Positions 29,138 to 39,124 of a stretch of DNA of 64,000 nucleotides are shown here, one piece after another. How positions within the stretch are numbered: the stretch's first letter is position 1; every line of letters starts with the position of its first letter. Below the pieces are notes generated by a model that was not told the DNA's origin, ran no database searches, and worked only from the letters and a program-made list of their open reading frames with translations. Position numbers and translations under genes: made by a program. The stretch comes from JAAFJT01 sp043772905 (GTDB taxonomy: Bacteria; Bacteroidota; Bacteroidia; Chitinophagales; Saprospiraceae): NCBI GenBank assembly GCA_043772905.1, contig JAYVFS010000274.1, forward strand, positions 7,675-71,674, read 5' to 3'.

Positions 29138-29950
29138 TTACTGCGTCAAATTGATATTCATACCCGGCGTAGGGAATTTAATACCTTCTTTATCGAAGGT
29201 TTTTTTGATGTTTTCTTTCATATAAGAAGACACTGCGCCCATATTTGAACTGTCGCACCACGGTCGGACGGCAAATTCAATCATACCGATTGGCAAATCA
29301 GTGACGACTATCGCGATGGGTGGTGTTTTCAAAATTAAAGGAGAAGCATCTGCTACTTTTTGAATGGTTTCTCGAACTTTATCAATATCAGAATCACTGG
29401 CAACATTAAAAGTCATATCCACACGGATTTTTTCTTGACCTGTGATATTAATCATGATATTACTGGTAACAACGCCGGTGGGTATAATGATTTTTCTATT
29501 GTCAAATGTCATTAATATGGTATTAAAAACTTGAATACCTTCGACAACGCCGGATTGTCCACCGCCAATCGTAATATAATCGCCAACAGTGTAAGTACGG
29601 AAAATCAAAAGCAAGACACCGCTTGCAAAATGACCCAAACTGCCCGACAATGCCGAACCAATGGCAAAAGCCAAAGCCGCAAAAATGGCAACAAAAGAAG
29701 TTGTTTCAACGCCAAACATACCCGCAATACTCAATATAAGCATCACTTTCAAACTGATACTGACTAATGAAACTAAAAAAGGACGGATTGTGGGGTCAAA
29801 ATCCCTTCTTTGCATCTCCTTATTGAGTAATCGTTTTAGCCAGACAATGATCCAAAGTCCAAGGATTAAGGTTAAAACAGCCATGCCCATTTTGGGTAAG
29901 TACTGTAAGATTAATTGAAACAGTTCGGATAAAGATTTTTTAAAATCCAT
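29138..29950 (-). CDS. Small-conductance mechanosensitive channel (MscS family)
   Basis: 270 residues. Three membrane segments; the third is the glycine/alanine-rich pore helix (AFAIGSALSGSLGHFASGVL). The soluble beta domain follows: FRTYTVGDYITIGG, GVVEGIQVFNTILMTFDNRK and the PTGVV region. Opens on membrane tension to release solutes. Single gene of normal minimal MscS length. Confidence 0.93.
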   Translation of the reverse strand: MDFKKSLSELFQLILQYLPKMGMAVLTLILGLWIIVWLKRLLNKEMQRRDFDPTIRPFLVSLVSISLKVMLILSIAGMFGVETTSFVAIFAALAFAIGSALSGSLGHFASGVLLLIFRTYTVGDYITIGGGQSGVVEGIQVFNTILMTFDNRKIIIPTGVVTSNIMINITGQEKIRVDMTFNVASDSDIDKVRETIQKVADASPLILKTPPIAIVVTDLPIGMIEFAVRPWCDSSNMGAVSSYMKENIKKTFDKEGIKFPTPGMNINLTQ

Positions 29951-30161
29951 TGATATTTAATTGTTTTGGTGAATAAGTTTGTGATTTTTTTTTGGGAATA
30001 ATATCAAATATAAATAAAATTAAAGGCTATTGACCAATTAACAAGATGTTTTCTTGTAAAGCGCCCTCTAATGCGTCTGAAAATGACCCCTCAGTATATT
30101 GCTCTTTAAAAAGCAATATTCCGTACATTGCAGCTTTTAAGATTCATTTAAAAAGTTAACA

Positions 30162-32573
30162 ATGAAATTGAAAGTCATTTTAATACTCTCCTTTTTTATC
30201 ACTTCTATTTTAACAATCCATGCCCAAAGCACGCTTGTAACCATATCGGGCATTATCAAGGATAAAACAACGAATACTGCTTTGCCTTATGCCAATGTGG
30301 TTCTAAAAACAGAGAAAGATGCCGTCTTTGTTATCGGAACGGTGACGAATGAAGAAGGACGATTCGCTATTTCCAATATCAAGCCTGGCAATTATATCCT
30401 TCAAATCACCATTATTGGCTTTGAAACTAAGAATCAACCACTTTTTGTAGGGAGTTTGACCAATTTCTTAGATTTAACGACTATTGAAATGGTGGAAGAT
30501 GTGAAAACATTAAACGAATTGGTTGTTTCTGCCAAACAAGACGAGGTGAGTGGAAAGATGGATAAAAAATCATTCAATGTAGCGGATAATATCAGTCAAA
30601 GCGGTGGCTCCGTTTTGCAAGCGATGCAGAATTTACCAGGTGTTACGGTGCAAGATGGAAAGATACAATTGCGTGGTAACGACAAAGTAGCTGTTTTAAT
30701 GGACGGAAAACAAACGGCATTGACAGGCTTTGGCAATCAAACAGGTTTGGACAATATTCCAGCGTCATCTATTGACAGAATAGAGATTATAAATAACCCT
30801 TCTGCTAAATATGATGCCAATGGCAACGCGGGTATCATCAATATTATTTACAAAAAGAATAAAGATGAAGGTTTAAATGGCAAAATTGGTTTCGCAACGG
30901 GTTTGGGTGCTTTGTGGGTAAAAAAAGAAAACTTGCCGACCATCAGACCACAGTATCAAAACACGCCCAAAGTCAACCCCTCAGTATCCGTCAATTATAG
31001 AAAGAACAAAATCAATACGTTTTTTCAAGGCGACTACCTTTATACCGAAACCTTGAACAAAAATGAATTTGTTGAACGCACTTATACCGACGGTACGGTC
31101 ATCAATCAACAAACAAAACGCAATAGAAATACCGGTTTTACGACCTTAAAAGCGGGTATTGATTGGTCAATTGACAATCAAAACATGTTGACTATTTCTG
31201 GTTTGTATGGCAGAGAAAAAATCATTGACAACGGCGACGAACCGTTTTTTAATAAAGACTTTTCGCAGCGCACGCACCTGTGGCAGTTCTTAGAAGATGA
31301 ATTGAAAACAACGATAGTCGCTTCGGCAGCGTATCAACACAAGTACAAACAGCCTGGGCATTTGTTGAATTTGGGTTTCAATTATACTTTTCATCGAGAA
31401 GATGAAAAATACTTTTTTGACAACATTCAACCGACTTTTACAGGTAAAGATGCCTTCAAATTGCTTTCTGATGAACACGTTTCGGACTTCAATATGGACT
31501 ATGTACGTCCTTTGAAATACGGACGTTTTGAAGGCGGTTTTAAGTTACGCATTAGAAACATCCCTACGAATATGCAGTTTTTCCCTGGCATTAATTCTCC
31601 GATTGATGCGAACGCAGGCGGCGAGGCAACGTATAAAGAAACCATTCCTGCGCTTTATGGCAACTATGTTTTTGAGAATAAAAAGTATGAAGCGGAGATT
31701 GGTTTGCGTGGTGAATACGTGGGTTTGCGCTATGAAGTGAATCCGAATCACAATACCTACAAAAGTGATGGTTACAACTATACACAACCCTTCCCAACGG
31801 TTCGTTTGGCGTATAAAATAGATGAACACAACAAGTTATCGCTCTTTTATAACCGTCGCGTGGACAGACCAAACGAGGTAGATATTCGTATTTTCCCAAA
31901 ATATGATGATGTTGAAATCATAAAAGTCGGCAATCCTGCTTTGCGTCCACAATTTACCAATGCTTTTGAGTTGGGTTTCAAGACGAGTTGGGACAATGGT
32001 TACTATTATTCCGCTTTTTTCCATCGGGTTACTGAGGGGGGCATTACACGGCTGTCTGTTACCGTTCCCAACAGTACTTTGATTTATGCCATTTTCCAAA
32101 ATGCCGACAAAAGTTATAATACAGGTCTTGAAATGGTGTTGTCGCAAAAGGTGTCCAAATTATTTTCCTTCAATGTCAACTTTACGGCTTATAAAAATCG
32201 GATAGATGCCTTTACCGTACAAAATAAATATCCTGTGCCGAATACTTTTTCGGCTGCCGCACAAGACATTGTTTCAGGAAACGCCAAATTCAACGGCATT
32301 TTCCACTTCAACAAAGGTTTTGATGGACAAATTTCTGCCGTTTACTTAGCTCGAGACATCATTCCGCAAGGAAAAATCGGCGCACGATTCTCTTTAGATG
32401 TGGGTTTGAAGAAGAGCGTCCAAAAAGGTAAAGGTGAATGGTTTGTCAATGCCACCGATTTGTTGAATACAATGGTGATTCACAAGGAAATACAAGGGCA
32501 AGGCTTTAATTATGTCAGTAGTGACTACTACGAAACGCAAGTTGTTAGGGTGGGATATAGTTATAAGTTTTGA
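30162..32573 (+). CDS. TonB-dependent receptor-like outer-membrane barrel (carboxypeptidase-regulatory type)
   Basis: 803 residues. Signal peptide, carboxypeptidase-regulatory-like domain at about 22-110 (ISGIIKDKTTNTALPYANVVL), plug (VLQAMQNLPGVTVQDGKIQL, AVLMDGKQT, NPSAKYDANGNAGIINI), then an outer-membrane-protein family-3 barrel ending VRVGYSYKF. Ligand unknown. 10-mer copies at 30977 (NPSVS) and 32030 (TEGGI), plus one in the promoter region at 30087. Confidence 0.92.
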   Translation: MKLKVILILSFFITSILTIHAQSTLVTISGIIKDKTTNTALPYANVVLKTEKDAVFVIGTVTNEEGRFAISNIKPGNYILQITIIGFETKNQPLFVGSLTNFLDLTTIEMVEDVKTLNELVVSAKQDEVSGKMDKKSFNVADNISQSGGSVLQAMQNLPGVTVQDGKIQLRGNDKVAVLMDGKQTALTGFGNQTGLDNIPASSIDRIEIINNPSAKYDANGNAGIINIIYKKNKDEGLNGKIGFATGLGALWVKKENLPTIRPQYQNTPKVNPSVSVNYRKNKINTFFQGDYLYTETLNKNEFVERTYTDGTVINQQTKRNRNTGFTTLKAGIDWSIDNQNMLTISGLYGREKIIDNGDEPFFNKDFSQRTHLWQFLEDELKTTIVASAAYQHKYKQPGHLLNLGFNYTFHREDEKYFFDNIQPTFTGKDAFKLLSDEHVSDFNMDYVRPLKYGRFEGGFKLRIRNIPTNMQFFPGINSPIDANAGGEATYKETIPALYGNYVFENKKYEAEIGLRGEYVGLRYEVNPNHNTYKSDGYNYTQPFPTVRLAYKIDEHNKLSLFYNRRVDRPNEVDIRIFPKYDDVEIIKVGNPALRPQFTNAFELGFKTSWDNGYYYSAFFHRVTEGGITRLSVTVPNSTLIYAIFQNADKSYNTGLEMVLSQKVSKLFSFNVNFTAYKNRIDAFTVQNKYPVPNTFSAAAQDIVSGNAKFNGIFHFNKGFDGQISAVYLARDIIPQGKIGARFSLDVGLKKSVQKGKGEWFVNATDLLNTMVIHKEIQGQGFNYVSSDYYETQVVRVGYSYKF

Positions 32574-32600
32574 GAATTAACACATATCTTTTTTTGTTGA

Positions 32601-32680
32601 ACACATAGCCATATAGGACACATAGTTTGTTAGTTCCTTACAGGATGACAAGAAACTATGTGTCCTATATGGCTATGTGT
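32601..32680. repeat. 28-bp perfect inverted repeat between convergent genes
   Basis: 32601-32628 (ACACATAGCCATATAGGACA on) is the exact reverse complement of 32653-32680. Related imperfect copies lie at 49908-49968 and 61221-61316, always in gaps between genes. Probably a bidirectional terminator made from a repeat family. Confidence 0.88.
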
Positions 32681-32709
32681 TTTTAGAAAAACGCCAAAAT
32701 CATCATTAA

Positions 32710-33996
32710 CTAACGTGTTAACCGATAAATCAGCAACGCCGACCGCTTTATCAACTTCGGATATTCATACAAATTAATCGTTTCGCCCGGTGCATGTGCG
32801 CCTTTTCCCGATGCACCTAAGCCATCTATGCAATCCAAATATTCTGCAACATAAGAAATATCGCCTGCGCCTCGTGAGCCAGGGTTTCCAGCTGTTACTG
32901 CGCCATAATTTAAGTCCAAACTGACCTTATTGACCACAGTCACCAAGGCTTCATTGCCTACTGTGGGAGGCATGGACGGAATACCATCTCTAAATGTTAT
33001 CGTCGCTTTCGTTCCAGGCAGGTTTTTAGCAACAATTTGGCTCATTGCATAACGTGCCGCTTCTTTTTGTTGCTCTGAAAGAAAGCGCAAATCGCCAATA
33101 ACCACTGTTTTGGGCGAAATAATATTTGTTTTGCCAGAAGCATCGCCTTTTTGGTTCGCAAAATCATAATTGACTTCAGAGCCGCCGATGAAAAGACCGG
33201 GGTTAAATGTTAGATATTGTTCTGTACTCAATTTATCTCTGAATTCAGTGATGATGCGCGCCGCTTCATAAATAGAACCATAACCCGCATTACCAAAAAC
33301 GCCCGATGAATGTGCTTGTTTGGCTTCCACTTCTAACTGCCAATCACTTGCGCCCCGTCTTGCTGTCGCCACAATACCCATATTTGAAGCCGTTTCATAA
33401 CCCAAAGCAATATCATGTTGTTTGGCGCGATTAATAAAGTCGCCACGGCTGATTTCTCTTGGATGTCCTGCATTTTCTTCGTCACCTGTCATATAAATGG
33501 TGATAGACACATCGTCCAAAAGTCCTTGTTTATGCAATGATTTCAAAGCAGCAATCATCATTACGTCGCCGCCTTTCATATCATTCACACCTTGACCTGT
33601 TGCCGTGCTGTCATTGAGCATTGTAAACGGATTGGGCGGCATATCAGGCTCAAAAACGGTGTCTAAATGTCCAATTAGAAACAATTTTTTACCTTTTTTA
33701 CCTTTTTTATACGCCACCAAATGCCCTGCTCTTTTCAAAGAATCGGGCATGGTTATCCATTCAACCGTAAAACCCAATGCCGTCAGCTCTTTGCCGTACA
33801 TATCGGCTACTTTTTTCACACCTTTCACATTAAAAGTGCCACTGTTGATATTGACCGACTCTTTCAGCAACTGTATGGTCGCCGACATGTTGGCATCTAC
33901 TGCGCTTATTATTTGTTCTTCTACTTTGGTGAGTGATTGAGCCGTACTTTTTGAAATAAACAGTACAAGTACAGCGAAAAATAGTTGTTTTTTCAT
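32710..33996 (-). CDS. M20 family metallopeptidase (glutamate carboxypeptidase-like)
   Basis: Start chosen at 33996 (MKKQLFFAVL), 428 residues with a signal peptide. Zinc ligands and catalytic residues: H and D in LIGHLDTVF, D in VNDMKGGD, EE in TGDEENAGH, E in LGYETAS, and a final histidine in KGAHAPGETI. This fits the M20/CPG2 group that removes C-terminal glutamate or similar residues. Periplasmic by its signal. Confidence 0.92.
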   Translation of the reverse strand: MKKQLFFAVLVLFISKSTAQSLTKVEEQIISAVDANMSATIQLLKESVNINSGTFNVKGVKKVADMYGKELTALGFTVEWITMPDSLKRAGHLVAYKKGKKGKKLFLIGHLDTVFEPDMPPNPFTMLNDSTATGQGVNDMKGGDVMMIAALKSLHKQGLLDDVSITIYMTGDEENAGHPREISRGDFINRAKQHDIALGYETASNMGIVATARRGASDWQLEVEAKQAHSSGVFGNAGYGSIYEAARIITEFRDKLSTEQYLTFNPGLFIGGSEVNYDFANQKGDASGKTNIISPKTVVIGDLRFLSEQQKEAARYAMSQIVAKNLPGTKATITFRDGIPSMPPTVGNEALVTVVNKVSLDLNYGAVTAGNPGSRGAGDISYVAEYLDCIDGLGASGKGAHAPGETINLYEYPKLIKRSALLIYRLTR

Positions 33997-34121
33997 CGTT
34001 TTTAGTTGTTTTGGTAATGATTTAGGCGACACAAATTTCACGAATTACACGAATTGTTTTTCTTAGTTTTTAAATTCAGCGTTTTAAAACATCAAATCAA
34101 TGCTCAAATGTCTTTGAAAAC

Positions 34122-34154
34122 AGGTTCGGGGAATTTTTAAAATTCCCCGAACCT
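34122..34154. repeat. Palindromic hairpin AGGTTCGGGGAAT...
   Basis: AGGTTCGGGGAATTTT (34122-34137) pairs with AAAATTCCCCGAACCT (34139-34154). Between two co-directional minus-strand genes. Same family as 22115-22141. Confidence 0.85.
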
Positions 34155-34180
34155 AATCGCCAGCCTCAAAAAGCACCCCC

Positions 34181-35281
34181 TCAGTATTTTATGTATATTT
34201 TCTTACCTTTTTTAGCTATTGACTTATAAATAGCTTCCACAATTTTCATGTCTTTCAATCCTTCGTAACCATCTACTTTTGGGTCAGGCGTATTGTTTAA
34301 AATACAATCAGCGATGCCATCCATTTGGTAAGTCTGATGCGTGACAATAGGTTGGGTAATCGGTCCTTTATTCGTGCGTCCAGCCAACGGACCATAACCA
34401 TAACACGGTGAGAGTTCTGCCCATCCCTTTTCACCAGATGCCCGCAGTGATTCAGGGCTGTTGAAATTATAGGTTGTCGCACAATTGGCAATGACACCGC
34501 TTGGAAAGCCCATTTGCCAAGCAATCGTTTCATCTACTTCTTTAAATTTGACTAAATCTGTTTTGCTTTCATTCGCTATAACCCAAGTTGGGTCTTCGCC
34601 TGTGGCATAACGTGCGCCATTGATACAATAAACACCGACATCCATCATTGCACCGCCGCCTGCGAGAGCGTGTTTCAATCGCCATTGTGTCGGGTCGCCT
34701 ATCTTAAAACCGTTGGCGGTATTCACGAACATGATTTTGCCCAATTCACCCGATTCTCTAATGCGTATCAACTCCTTTGTATAAGGTTCAAAATGTAGGC
34801 GATAACCCACATACAGCTTCACTTTGGCTTGTTGACACGCTGCAATCATCTCCTCCGCTTCTTTTACGGACACCGACATCGGTTTTTCTGTCAATACATG
34901 TTTCCCTGCCTTTGCAGCACGCAATGTAAAGGGATGATGCATCGAATTGGGTAAAGTTAAATACACCAAATCTATATTTGGATTGCTCACTATTTTATCA
35001 AAATCTGCATAAGAATAGCAGTTTTCCTTAGAAATACCATATTCTCCTTGCCATTTGTCCAATTTTGACGGCGTTCCTGACACCGCACCGACCAAAACGG
35101 CTTTTTGACACGTTTTCATAGCATTGGCAACTCGAGTGGCATAACTGCCCAAACCGACAAGCGCCACACGCAGTTTTGGACCTTCATAAGGCTTTGGGTT
35201 TAATAGGTTATTGTCTGAAATCAACGGCAAAACCATAGAGGCTGCGGTCATTTTTTTTAGAAAATCGCGGCGGGTATTCAT
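34181..35281 (-). CDS. Gfo/Idh/MocA family oxidoreductase with Tat-like signal
   Basis: Start chosen at 35281 (MNTRRDFLKKMTAA), 366 residues with a twin-arginine signal. Rossmann motif VALVGLGSYATRVANAM and the substrate/cofactor motif EKPMSVS are present. Probably a periplasmic NAD(P)-dependent sugar dehydrogenase; substrate unknown. The stop codon TGA lies inside a perfect 10-mer copy: the last codons read TAC TGA GGGG (34177-34186). Confidence 0.9.
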   Translation of the reverse strand: MNTRRDFLKKMTAASMVLPLISDNNLLNPKPYEGPKLRVALVGLGSYATRVANAMKTCQKAVLVGAVSGTPSKLDKWQGEYGISKENCYSYADFDKIVSNPNIDLVYLTLPNSMHHPFTLRAAKAGKHVLTEKPMSVSVKEAEEMIAACQQAKVKLYVGYRLHFEPYTKELIRIRESGELGKIMFVNTANGFKIGDPTQWRLKHALAGGGAMMDVGVYCINGARYATGEDPTWVIANESKTDLVKFKEVDETIAWQMGFPSGVIANCATTYNFNSPESLRASGEKGWAELSPCYGYGPLAGRTNKGPITQPIVTHQTYQMDGIADCILNNTPDPKVDGYEGLKDMKIVEAIYKSIAKKGKKIYIKY

Positions 35282-35481
35282 AATTAATTGATTGTTTAGT
35301 TTGAAATGATAGATGAAAGGCGGTACGGAATTGTACACGGCGAAAAATTAGGCAAAAAATGTAACGCCCCGTATGGATTAGGTGAATAAATTCGACGATA
35401 GGGAAATTTGGCTTGTTCAATAGGGCGAGGTTGGTATATCTTTAAACTAATTGAATGGGCTTATTCAATGTCTAATAAGGG

Positions 35482-35673
35482 TCAAGTTCTGTCTAATTGT
35501 TTTCGTAAATCATCTGCTTCCTCATGTGAAATGATGCCAATGAAGCTTTTCGGCTTAATAACCTCCTTTTCCTCTGAAGGTTCTTTTTTTTCTACGCGAA
35601 TGAGCTGCATTTCCTCCAAATACAGTAGTAGCTTAATCGCTTTTTGATTTAATATTTCAATTGAATAGCTCAT
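35482..35673 (-). CDS. Small hypothetical protein, antitoxin-like
   Basis: 63 residues. The pattern of N-terminal helices, a basic/acidic KKEPSEEKE segment and SFIGIISHEEADDLRKQL resembles short solitary antitoxin-like proteins (relatives read SFRGxLSxExAxxL). No toxin gene is adjacent. Assignment is weak. A 10-mer copy lies 52 bases upstream of its start. Confidence 0.5.
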   Translation of the reverse strand: MSYSIEILNQKAIKLLLYLEEMQLIRVEKKEPSEEKEVIKPKSFIGIISHEEADDLRKQLDRT

Positions 35674-35785
35674 ATTTCTATACTTTTAGACAAAACTATA
35701 CTTTTTCCTTGAAAAGTCTAAAAAATACTGAGGGGGCTATTAGTTGTCTCGATATATTGACTTTGATTCCTTCTTAAAGAATTTA

Positions 35786-36340
35786 TCATGGGAATCCATT
35801 ATGAAAATAAATTGGAGGGCTTATATATTTTCTAATTACTTTCTGTTTATCTTCTGCAATGAAAACAGCTTCAGTAACTTCCAACCTGTAAATCCTTATC
35901 CATGTACCATTCTTATCGTTTGAAGGGCTTACAAATACCACAATATGATACCTTAAACAACTCAAAGTATCTGGATGAGCCATTGTTGTTCCGACATCAG
36001 AACAATCCCAAATGTATCCAAAAGTATTTTCCTTTTTAGTTCCTGAAAAACTTAATAGTTCAAGAGTTTCATAGTCATTATCATTTTTCTTTGTTATATC
36101 ACTTTCAATAGTAAAACTTCCAGAATGAGTCATCGTGTGTTCGCCTTTGATATTTAACCTCAAATAATTAATCGAATCCAATTGAGCAACTATCACAATT
36201 TCACCATATAAACTATCTATTTCGCCACAAGCAAATCCTTCATTGACACTTTTATTATTCAGATTTTCAACTGTTTTTACTTTGCAACTATTAAAAAGGA
36301 TACCGAATAAAAGAGATGAAACAATTAATACTTCCTTCAT
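35786..36340 (-). CDS. Hypothetical lipoprotein
   Basis: 184 residues with lipobox LFNSC. The mature part is beta-rich with two cysteines (FACGEIDSLYGE, DTLSCLRY). No family recognised. Composition is more AT-rich than the metabolic genes around it. A 10-mer copy lies in its promoter region (36385). Confidence 0.7.
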   Translation of the reverse strand: MKEVLIVSSLLFGILFNSCKVKTVENLNNKSVNEGFACGEIDSLYGEIVIVAQLDSINYLRLNIKGEHTMTHSGSFTIESDITKKNDNDYETLELLSFSGTKKENTFGYIWDCSDVGTTMAHPDTLSCLRYHIVVFVSPSNDKNGTWIRIYRLEVTEAVFIAEDKQKVIRKYISPPIYFHNGFP

Positions 36341-36509
36341 GTGATTTTTGATATTTTATTAATTACTTGTTATATTTTCTTTACCCCCTCAGTATAAAGC
36401 ACACAAACTTAGCTAAATCATACCTTTTGGGCTAATCACGAAACACAAAACCCCAAACATCCCTAAAATTGATTTATTTTACAACTTCATAAAACAAATT
36501 CAAACGACG

Positions 36510-37727
36510 ATGACGATAAAACTAACACACCTATTCCTCCTATTGAGTACATTAACCATGGCTCAAAATAAACCCGCAACGACATATTTTCCACCCCCTC
36601 AGTATTGGCAGCATAAAACACCGTCTGAAATGGGTTTGGATGCAGCGAAAATCCAAGAAGCCATCACATTTCACAAGGAAAATGAAATAAAAAACCCGCG
36701 CAGCATGGAGCAATCGCATTATCAATCATTTGGTAAAGAACCTTTTGGATTTGCGATTGGTCCATTCAAAGATAGAGGCGAACCGACGGGCGTTATTATC
36801 TACAAAGGTTACATCATTGCCGAATGGGGCGAACCTTTGCGCTGCGATTTGACGCACAGCGTCACCAAAAGTTTTCTATCCACCGTTGTCGGTTTGGCAG
36901 TTGACAAAGGTTTGATACGAAATGTCACCGATACCGTCGCTGCTTATATGCCCCCGATTGAACTGTACGACCAACCCTTAATGCGGACTGCTGATGATTT
37001 TGGAAAACCCGAAATGCTCATGCCTTTTGAAACGCCACACAACCGCACCATCACTTGGGACGATCTTTTACGCCAAACGAGTGATTGGGAAGGCACGCTT
37101 TGGGGAAAACCAGAGTGGGCTGACCGACCTGATGCCGATGCAAAGACGTGGTTAACCCGTCCGCGAAACAAAGCAGGTACTGTTTATGAATACAATGATG
37201 TCCGCGTCAATGCTTTAGCTTTGGCTGCATTGAGTGTTTGGCGCAAGCCGTTGCCTGTTGTTTTAAAAGAAAACATTATGGACGTTATCGGTGCATCTAA
37301 TACGTGGCGTTGGACAGGTTATCGCAATTCGTGGATTGTCTTAGACGGTCAGCCTGTGCAATCGGTCAGTGGCGGCGGACATTGGGGCGGCGGCATGATT
37401 ATCAATGCTTATGATATGGCACGTTTTGGTCTTTTGACCCTCAATAAAGGCAATTGGAACGGCAAACAATTGATTTCTGAAGAATGGATTAAGCAAGCGA
37501 CCACGCCCACTTCCTGTCAACCAGGCTATGGTTACATGAATTACTTCCTCAATACAGACCAAAAGATGTTGCCATCAGCCCCCCTCAGTAGTTATTGCCA
37601 TATTGGCAACGGAACAAATATGGTTTATGTAGATTCAGAGCATGATTTGGTGATGGTTGTTCGTTGGATTGACAATAAATCCTTAGACGGTATGGTTAAA
37701 AGGGTTTTAGAAGCATTTGGAAATTAA
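36510..37727 (+). CDS. Serine beta-lactamase-like hydrolase (class C/esterase type)
   Basis: 405 residues with a signal peptide (TMAQ). Active-site SVTKS (SxxK) at about residue 125, YEYNDV (YxN) at about 230, and HWGG in the place of KTG. This is the Pfam beta-lactamase group of esterases and peptidases. Substrate unknown. 10-mer copies at 36595 encode PPPQYW near the mature N-terminus and at 37581 APLSS. Confidence 0.9.
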   Translation: MTIKLTHLFLLLSTLTMAQNKPATTYFPPPQYWQHKTPSEMGLDAAKIQEAITFHKENEIKNPRSMEQSHYQSFGKEPFGFAIGPFKDRGEPTGVIIYKGYIIAEWGEPLRCDLTHSVTKSFLSTVVGLAVDKGLIRNVTDTVAAYMPPIELYDQPLMRTADDFGKPEMLMPFETPHNRTITWDDLLRQTSDWEGTLWGKPEWADRPDADAKTWLTRPRNKAGTVYEYNDVRVNALALAALSVWRKPLPVVLKENIMDVIGASNTWRWTGYRNSWIVLDGQPVQSVSGGGHWGGGMIINAYDMARFGLLTLNKGNWNGKQLISEEWIKQATTPTSCQPGYGYMNYFLNTDQKMLPSAPLSSYCHIGNGTNMVYVDSEHDLVMVVRWIDNKSLDGMVKRVLEAFGN

Positions 37728-37754
37728 AATTATCCAATAACAAGTATTAAACAA

Positions 37755-37886
37755 ATGAAAATTATGAAGAGAAACACATTTTTAGCCACATTAGGTGCAG
37801 CAATGGTTGTCCCAATGGTCGCTTGTCAAAAGGTCGTTGACACATCAAAGAGATTATTAAAAGGATTTAAAATCAAAAAACAATGA
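37755..37886 (+). CDS. 43-residue lipoprotein-like peptide overlapping the DinB gene start
   Basis: ATG 37755 to TGA 37884-37886. The sequence has a basic start (KIMKRNTF), a hydrophobic stretch and a lipobox-like VAC at residue 21, then a basic tail ending KKQ. Its stop overlaps the DinB start as ATGA, which suggests translational coupling. It resembles the signal part of a longer lipoprotein, so it may be a truncated remnant kept as a leader. Confidence 0.55.
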   Translation: MKIMKRNTFLATLGAAMVVPMVACQKVVDTSKRLLKGFKIKKQ

Positions 37887-38332
37887 AAAACACCTTTATC
37901 ACCTTATTCAACCGCGATTTGAATCGCTTGTATAAAGAAATCGAAGCCTACACCGACGAGGCGACAATTTGGCAAAAAGCAGAAGGCGTCGCAAACCCTG
38001 CGGGCAATTTATGCTTGCATTTGGTCGGCAATTTGAATGAATACATTGGTCGTCAAATTGGGGAAACACCTTATGAACGCAACCGTCCGCTTGAATTTTC
38101 AGCGACAGGTGTGAGCCAAAAAGAATTGTTGGAAATGATTCAAAATACGCAAAAAACGCTTGTAACCGCTTTGCAAATCATGGAAGACAAGCATTTATTG
38201 GACAAATATCCTGAAAATGTGATGGGTTATGATATGTCCGTTCTTTACTTTTTGGTGCATCTGAATGGGCATTTGAACTATCATTTGGGGCAGATTAATT
38301 ACCATCGGCGACTTTTAAGCACCCCTCAGTAA
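37883..38332 (+). CDS. DinB family protein
   Basis: 149 residues forming a four-helix bundle: NRDLNRLYKEIEAYTDE, LCLHLVGNLNEYIGRQIG and LVHLNGHLNYHLGQINYHRR. The metal histidines of the DinB/YfiT fold are seen in LHLVGNL and HLNYHLGQI. Roles in the family include thiol transfer and detoxification. The last codons CCT CAG TAA come from a 10-mer copy at 38322, so the repeat supplies the stop. Confidence 0.88.
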   Translation: MKNTFITLFNRDLNRLYKEIEAYTDEATIWQKAEGVANPAGNLCLHLVGNLNEYIGRQIGETPYERNRPLEFSATGVSQKELLEMIQNTQKTLVTALQIMEDKHLLDKYPENVMGYDMSVLYFLVHLNGHLNYHLGQINYHRRLLSTPQ

Positions 38333-38421
38333 TTTTTACAAATTCATTTAAATTGCCTATTTTAATGTATATTGACTTCCAATAATTCAATAATCGTTCA
38401 TTGCGAATTGAAAAAAAGGCT

Positions 38422-38429
38422 TATTTTTG
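38422..38429 (+). promoter_or_regulatory. -7 promoter element for the Uma2-like gene
   Basis: TATTTTTG (TAnnTTTG) with TTG about 18 bases upstream; start codon at 38447. Confidence 0.6.
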
Positions 38430-38446
38430 CAAATAAAGTAGATAAA

Positions 38447-39094
38447 ATGACAACGAACGTAGCTTTAAAAGCCCATACAAATCAAGCAAAAAAACAGGTG
38501 AAAAAAATTCCTGATTACCTCATTCGAGAAACACTCGATGGGCAACCACTTTATTATAAAGGCTATCGGGACGTATTGAGAAAACATAAAACAATTGAAG
38601 ACATTATGCCCTGCTCTACCCTCCAAGCGACGATTGTTTATTACATCAATCGGCATATCATAAAATCTCCCTTAGATGATGTGTATTATATTCACACAAG
38701 TGAATCGGGTTTGCACCTCAATCATGGCAATAACCTCGGCGGTGATATTGTTCTGTTTGATAAAAACGTATTGTCTCCTGACCATGTAAATGCCAAATTT
38801 GCCAGCGTTTCACCGCAAATTGTTTTTGAAATTGATATTAAAATTGATCTTGAAAACATGACAGAATACGCTTATATTCATAAAAAAACGCAAAAATTAT
38901 TGGATTTTGGTGTTAAAAAAGTGTTTTGGATTACGTCTTCTACTAAAAAAATCATGCTTGCTGTACCCAATGAGGATTGGCGAATTATTGACTGGGATAA
39001 GGATATTGAAATTGAAGATGGCGTGTTTTTCAACGTTGGAAAATATTTAGAAGAACGGGGTATAGATGTGAGTGTAGCGGATTCCAATGCGTAA
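38447..39094 (+). CDS. Uma2 family endonuclease-like protein
   Basis: Start chosen at ATG 38447, 215 residues. PD-(D/E)xK-like core: GGDIVLFDKNV, PQIVFEIDIK and HKKTQKLLDFGVKKVFWI, the Uma2 pattern. The usual lysine position reads EIDIKID, so catalytic ability is uncertain. Such genes are abundant in some Bacteroidota and cyanobacteria with no known role. A broken relative lies at 54108-54475. A strong hairpin (39125-39181) follows. Confidence 0.82.
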   Translation: MTTNVALKAHTNQAKKQVKKIPDYLIRETLDGQPLYYKGYRDVLRKHKTIEDIMPCSTLQATIVYYINRHIIKSPLDDVYYIHTSESGLHLNHGNNLGGDIVLFDKNVLSPDHVNAKFASVSPQIVFEIDIKIDLENMTEYAYIHKKTQKLLDFGVKKVFWITSSTKKIMLAVPNEDWRIIDWDKDIEIEDGVFFNVGKYLEERGIDVSVADSNA

Positions 39095-39124
39095 AATCTG
39101 CCCTTCCTGAATATCGAAAAAAGG

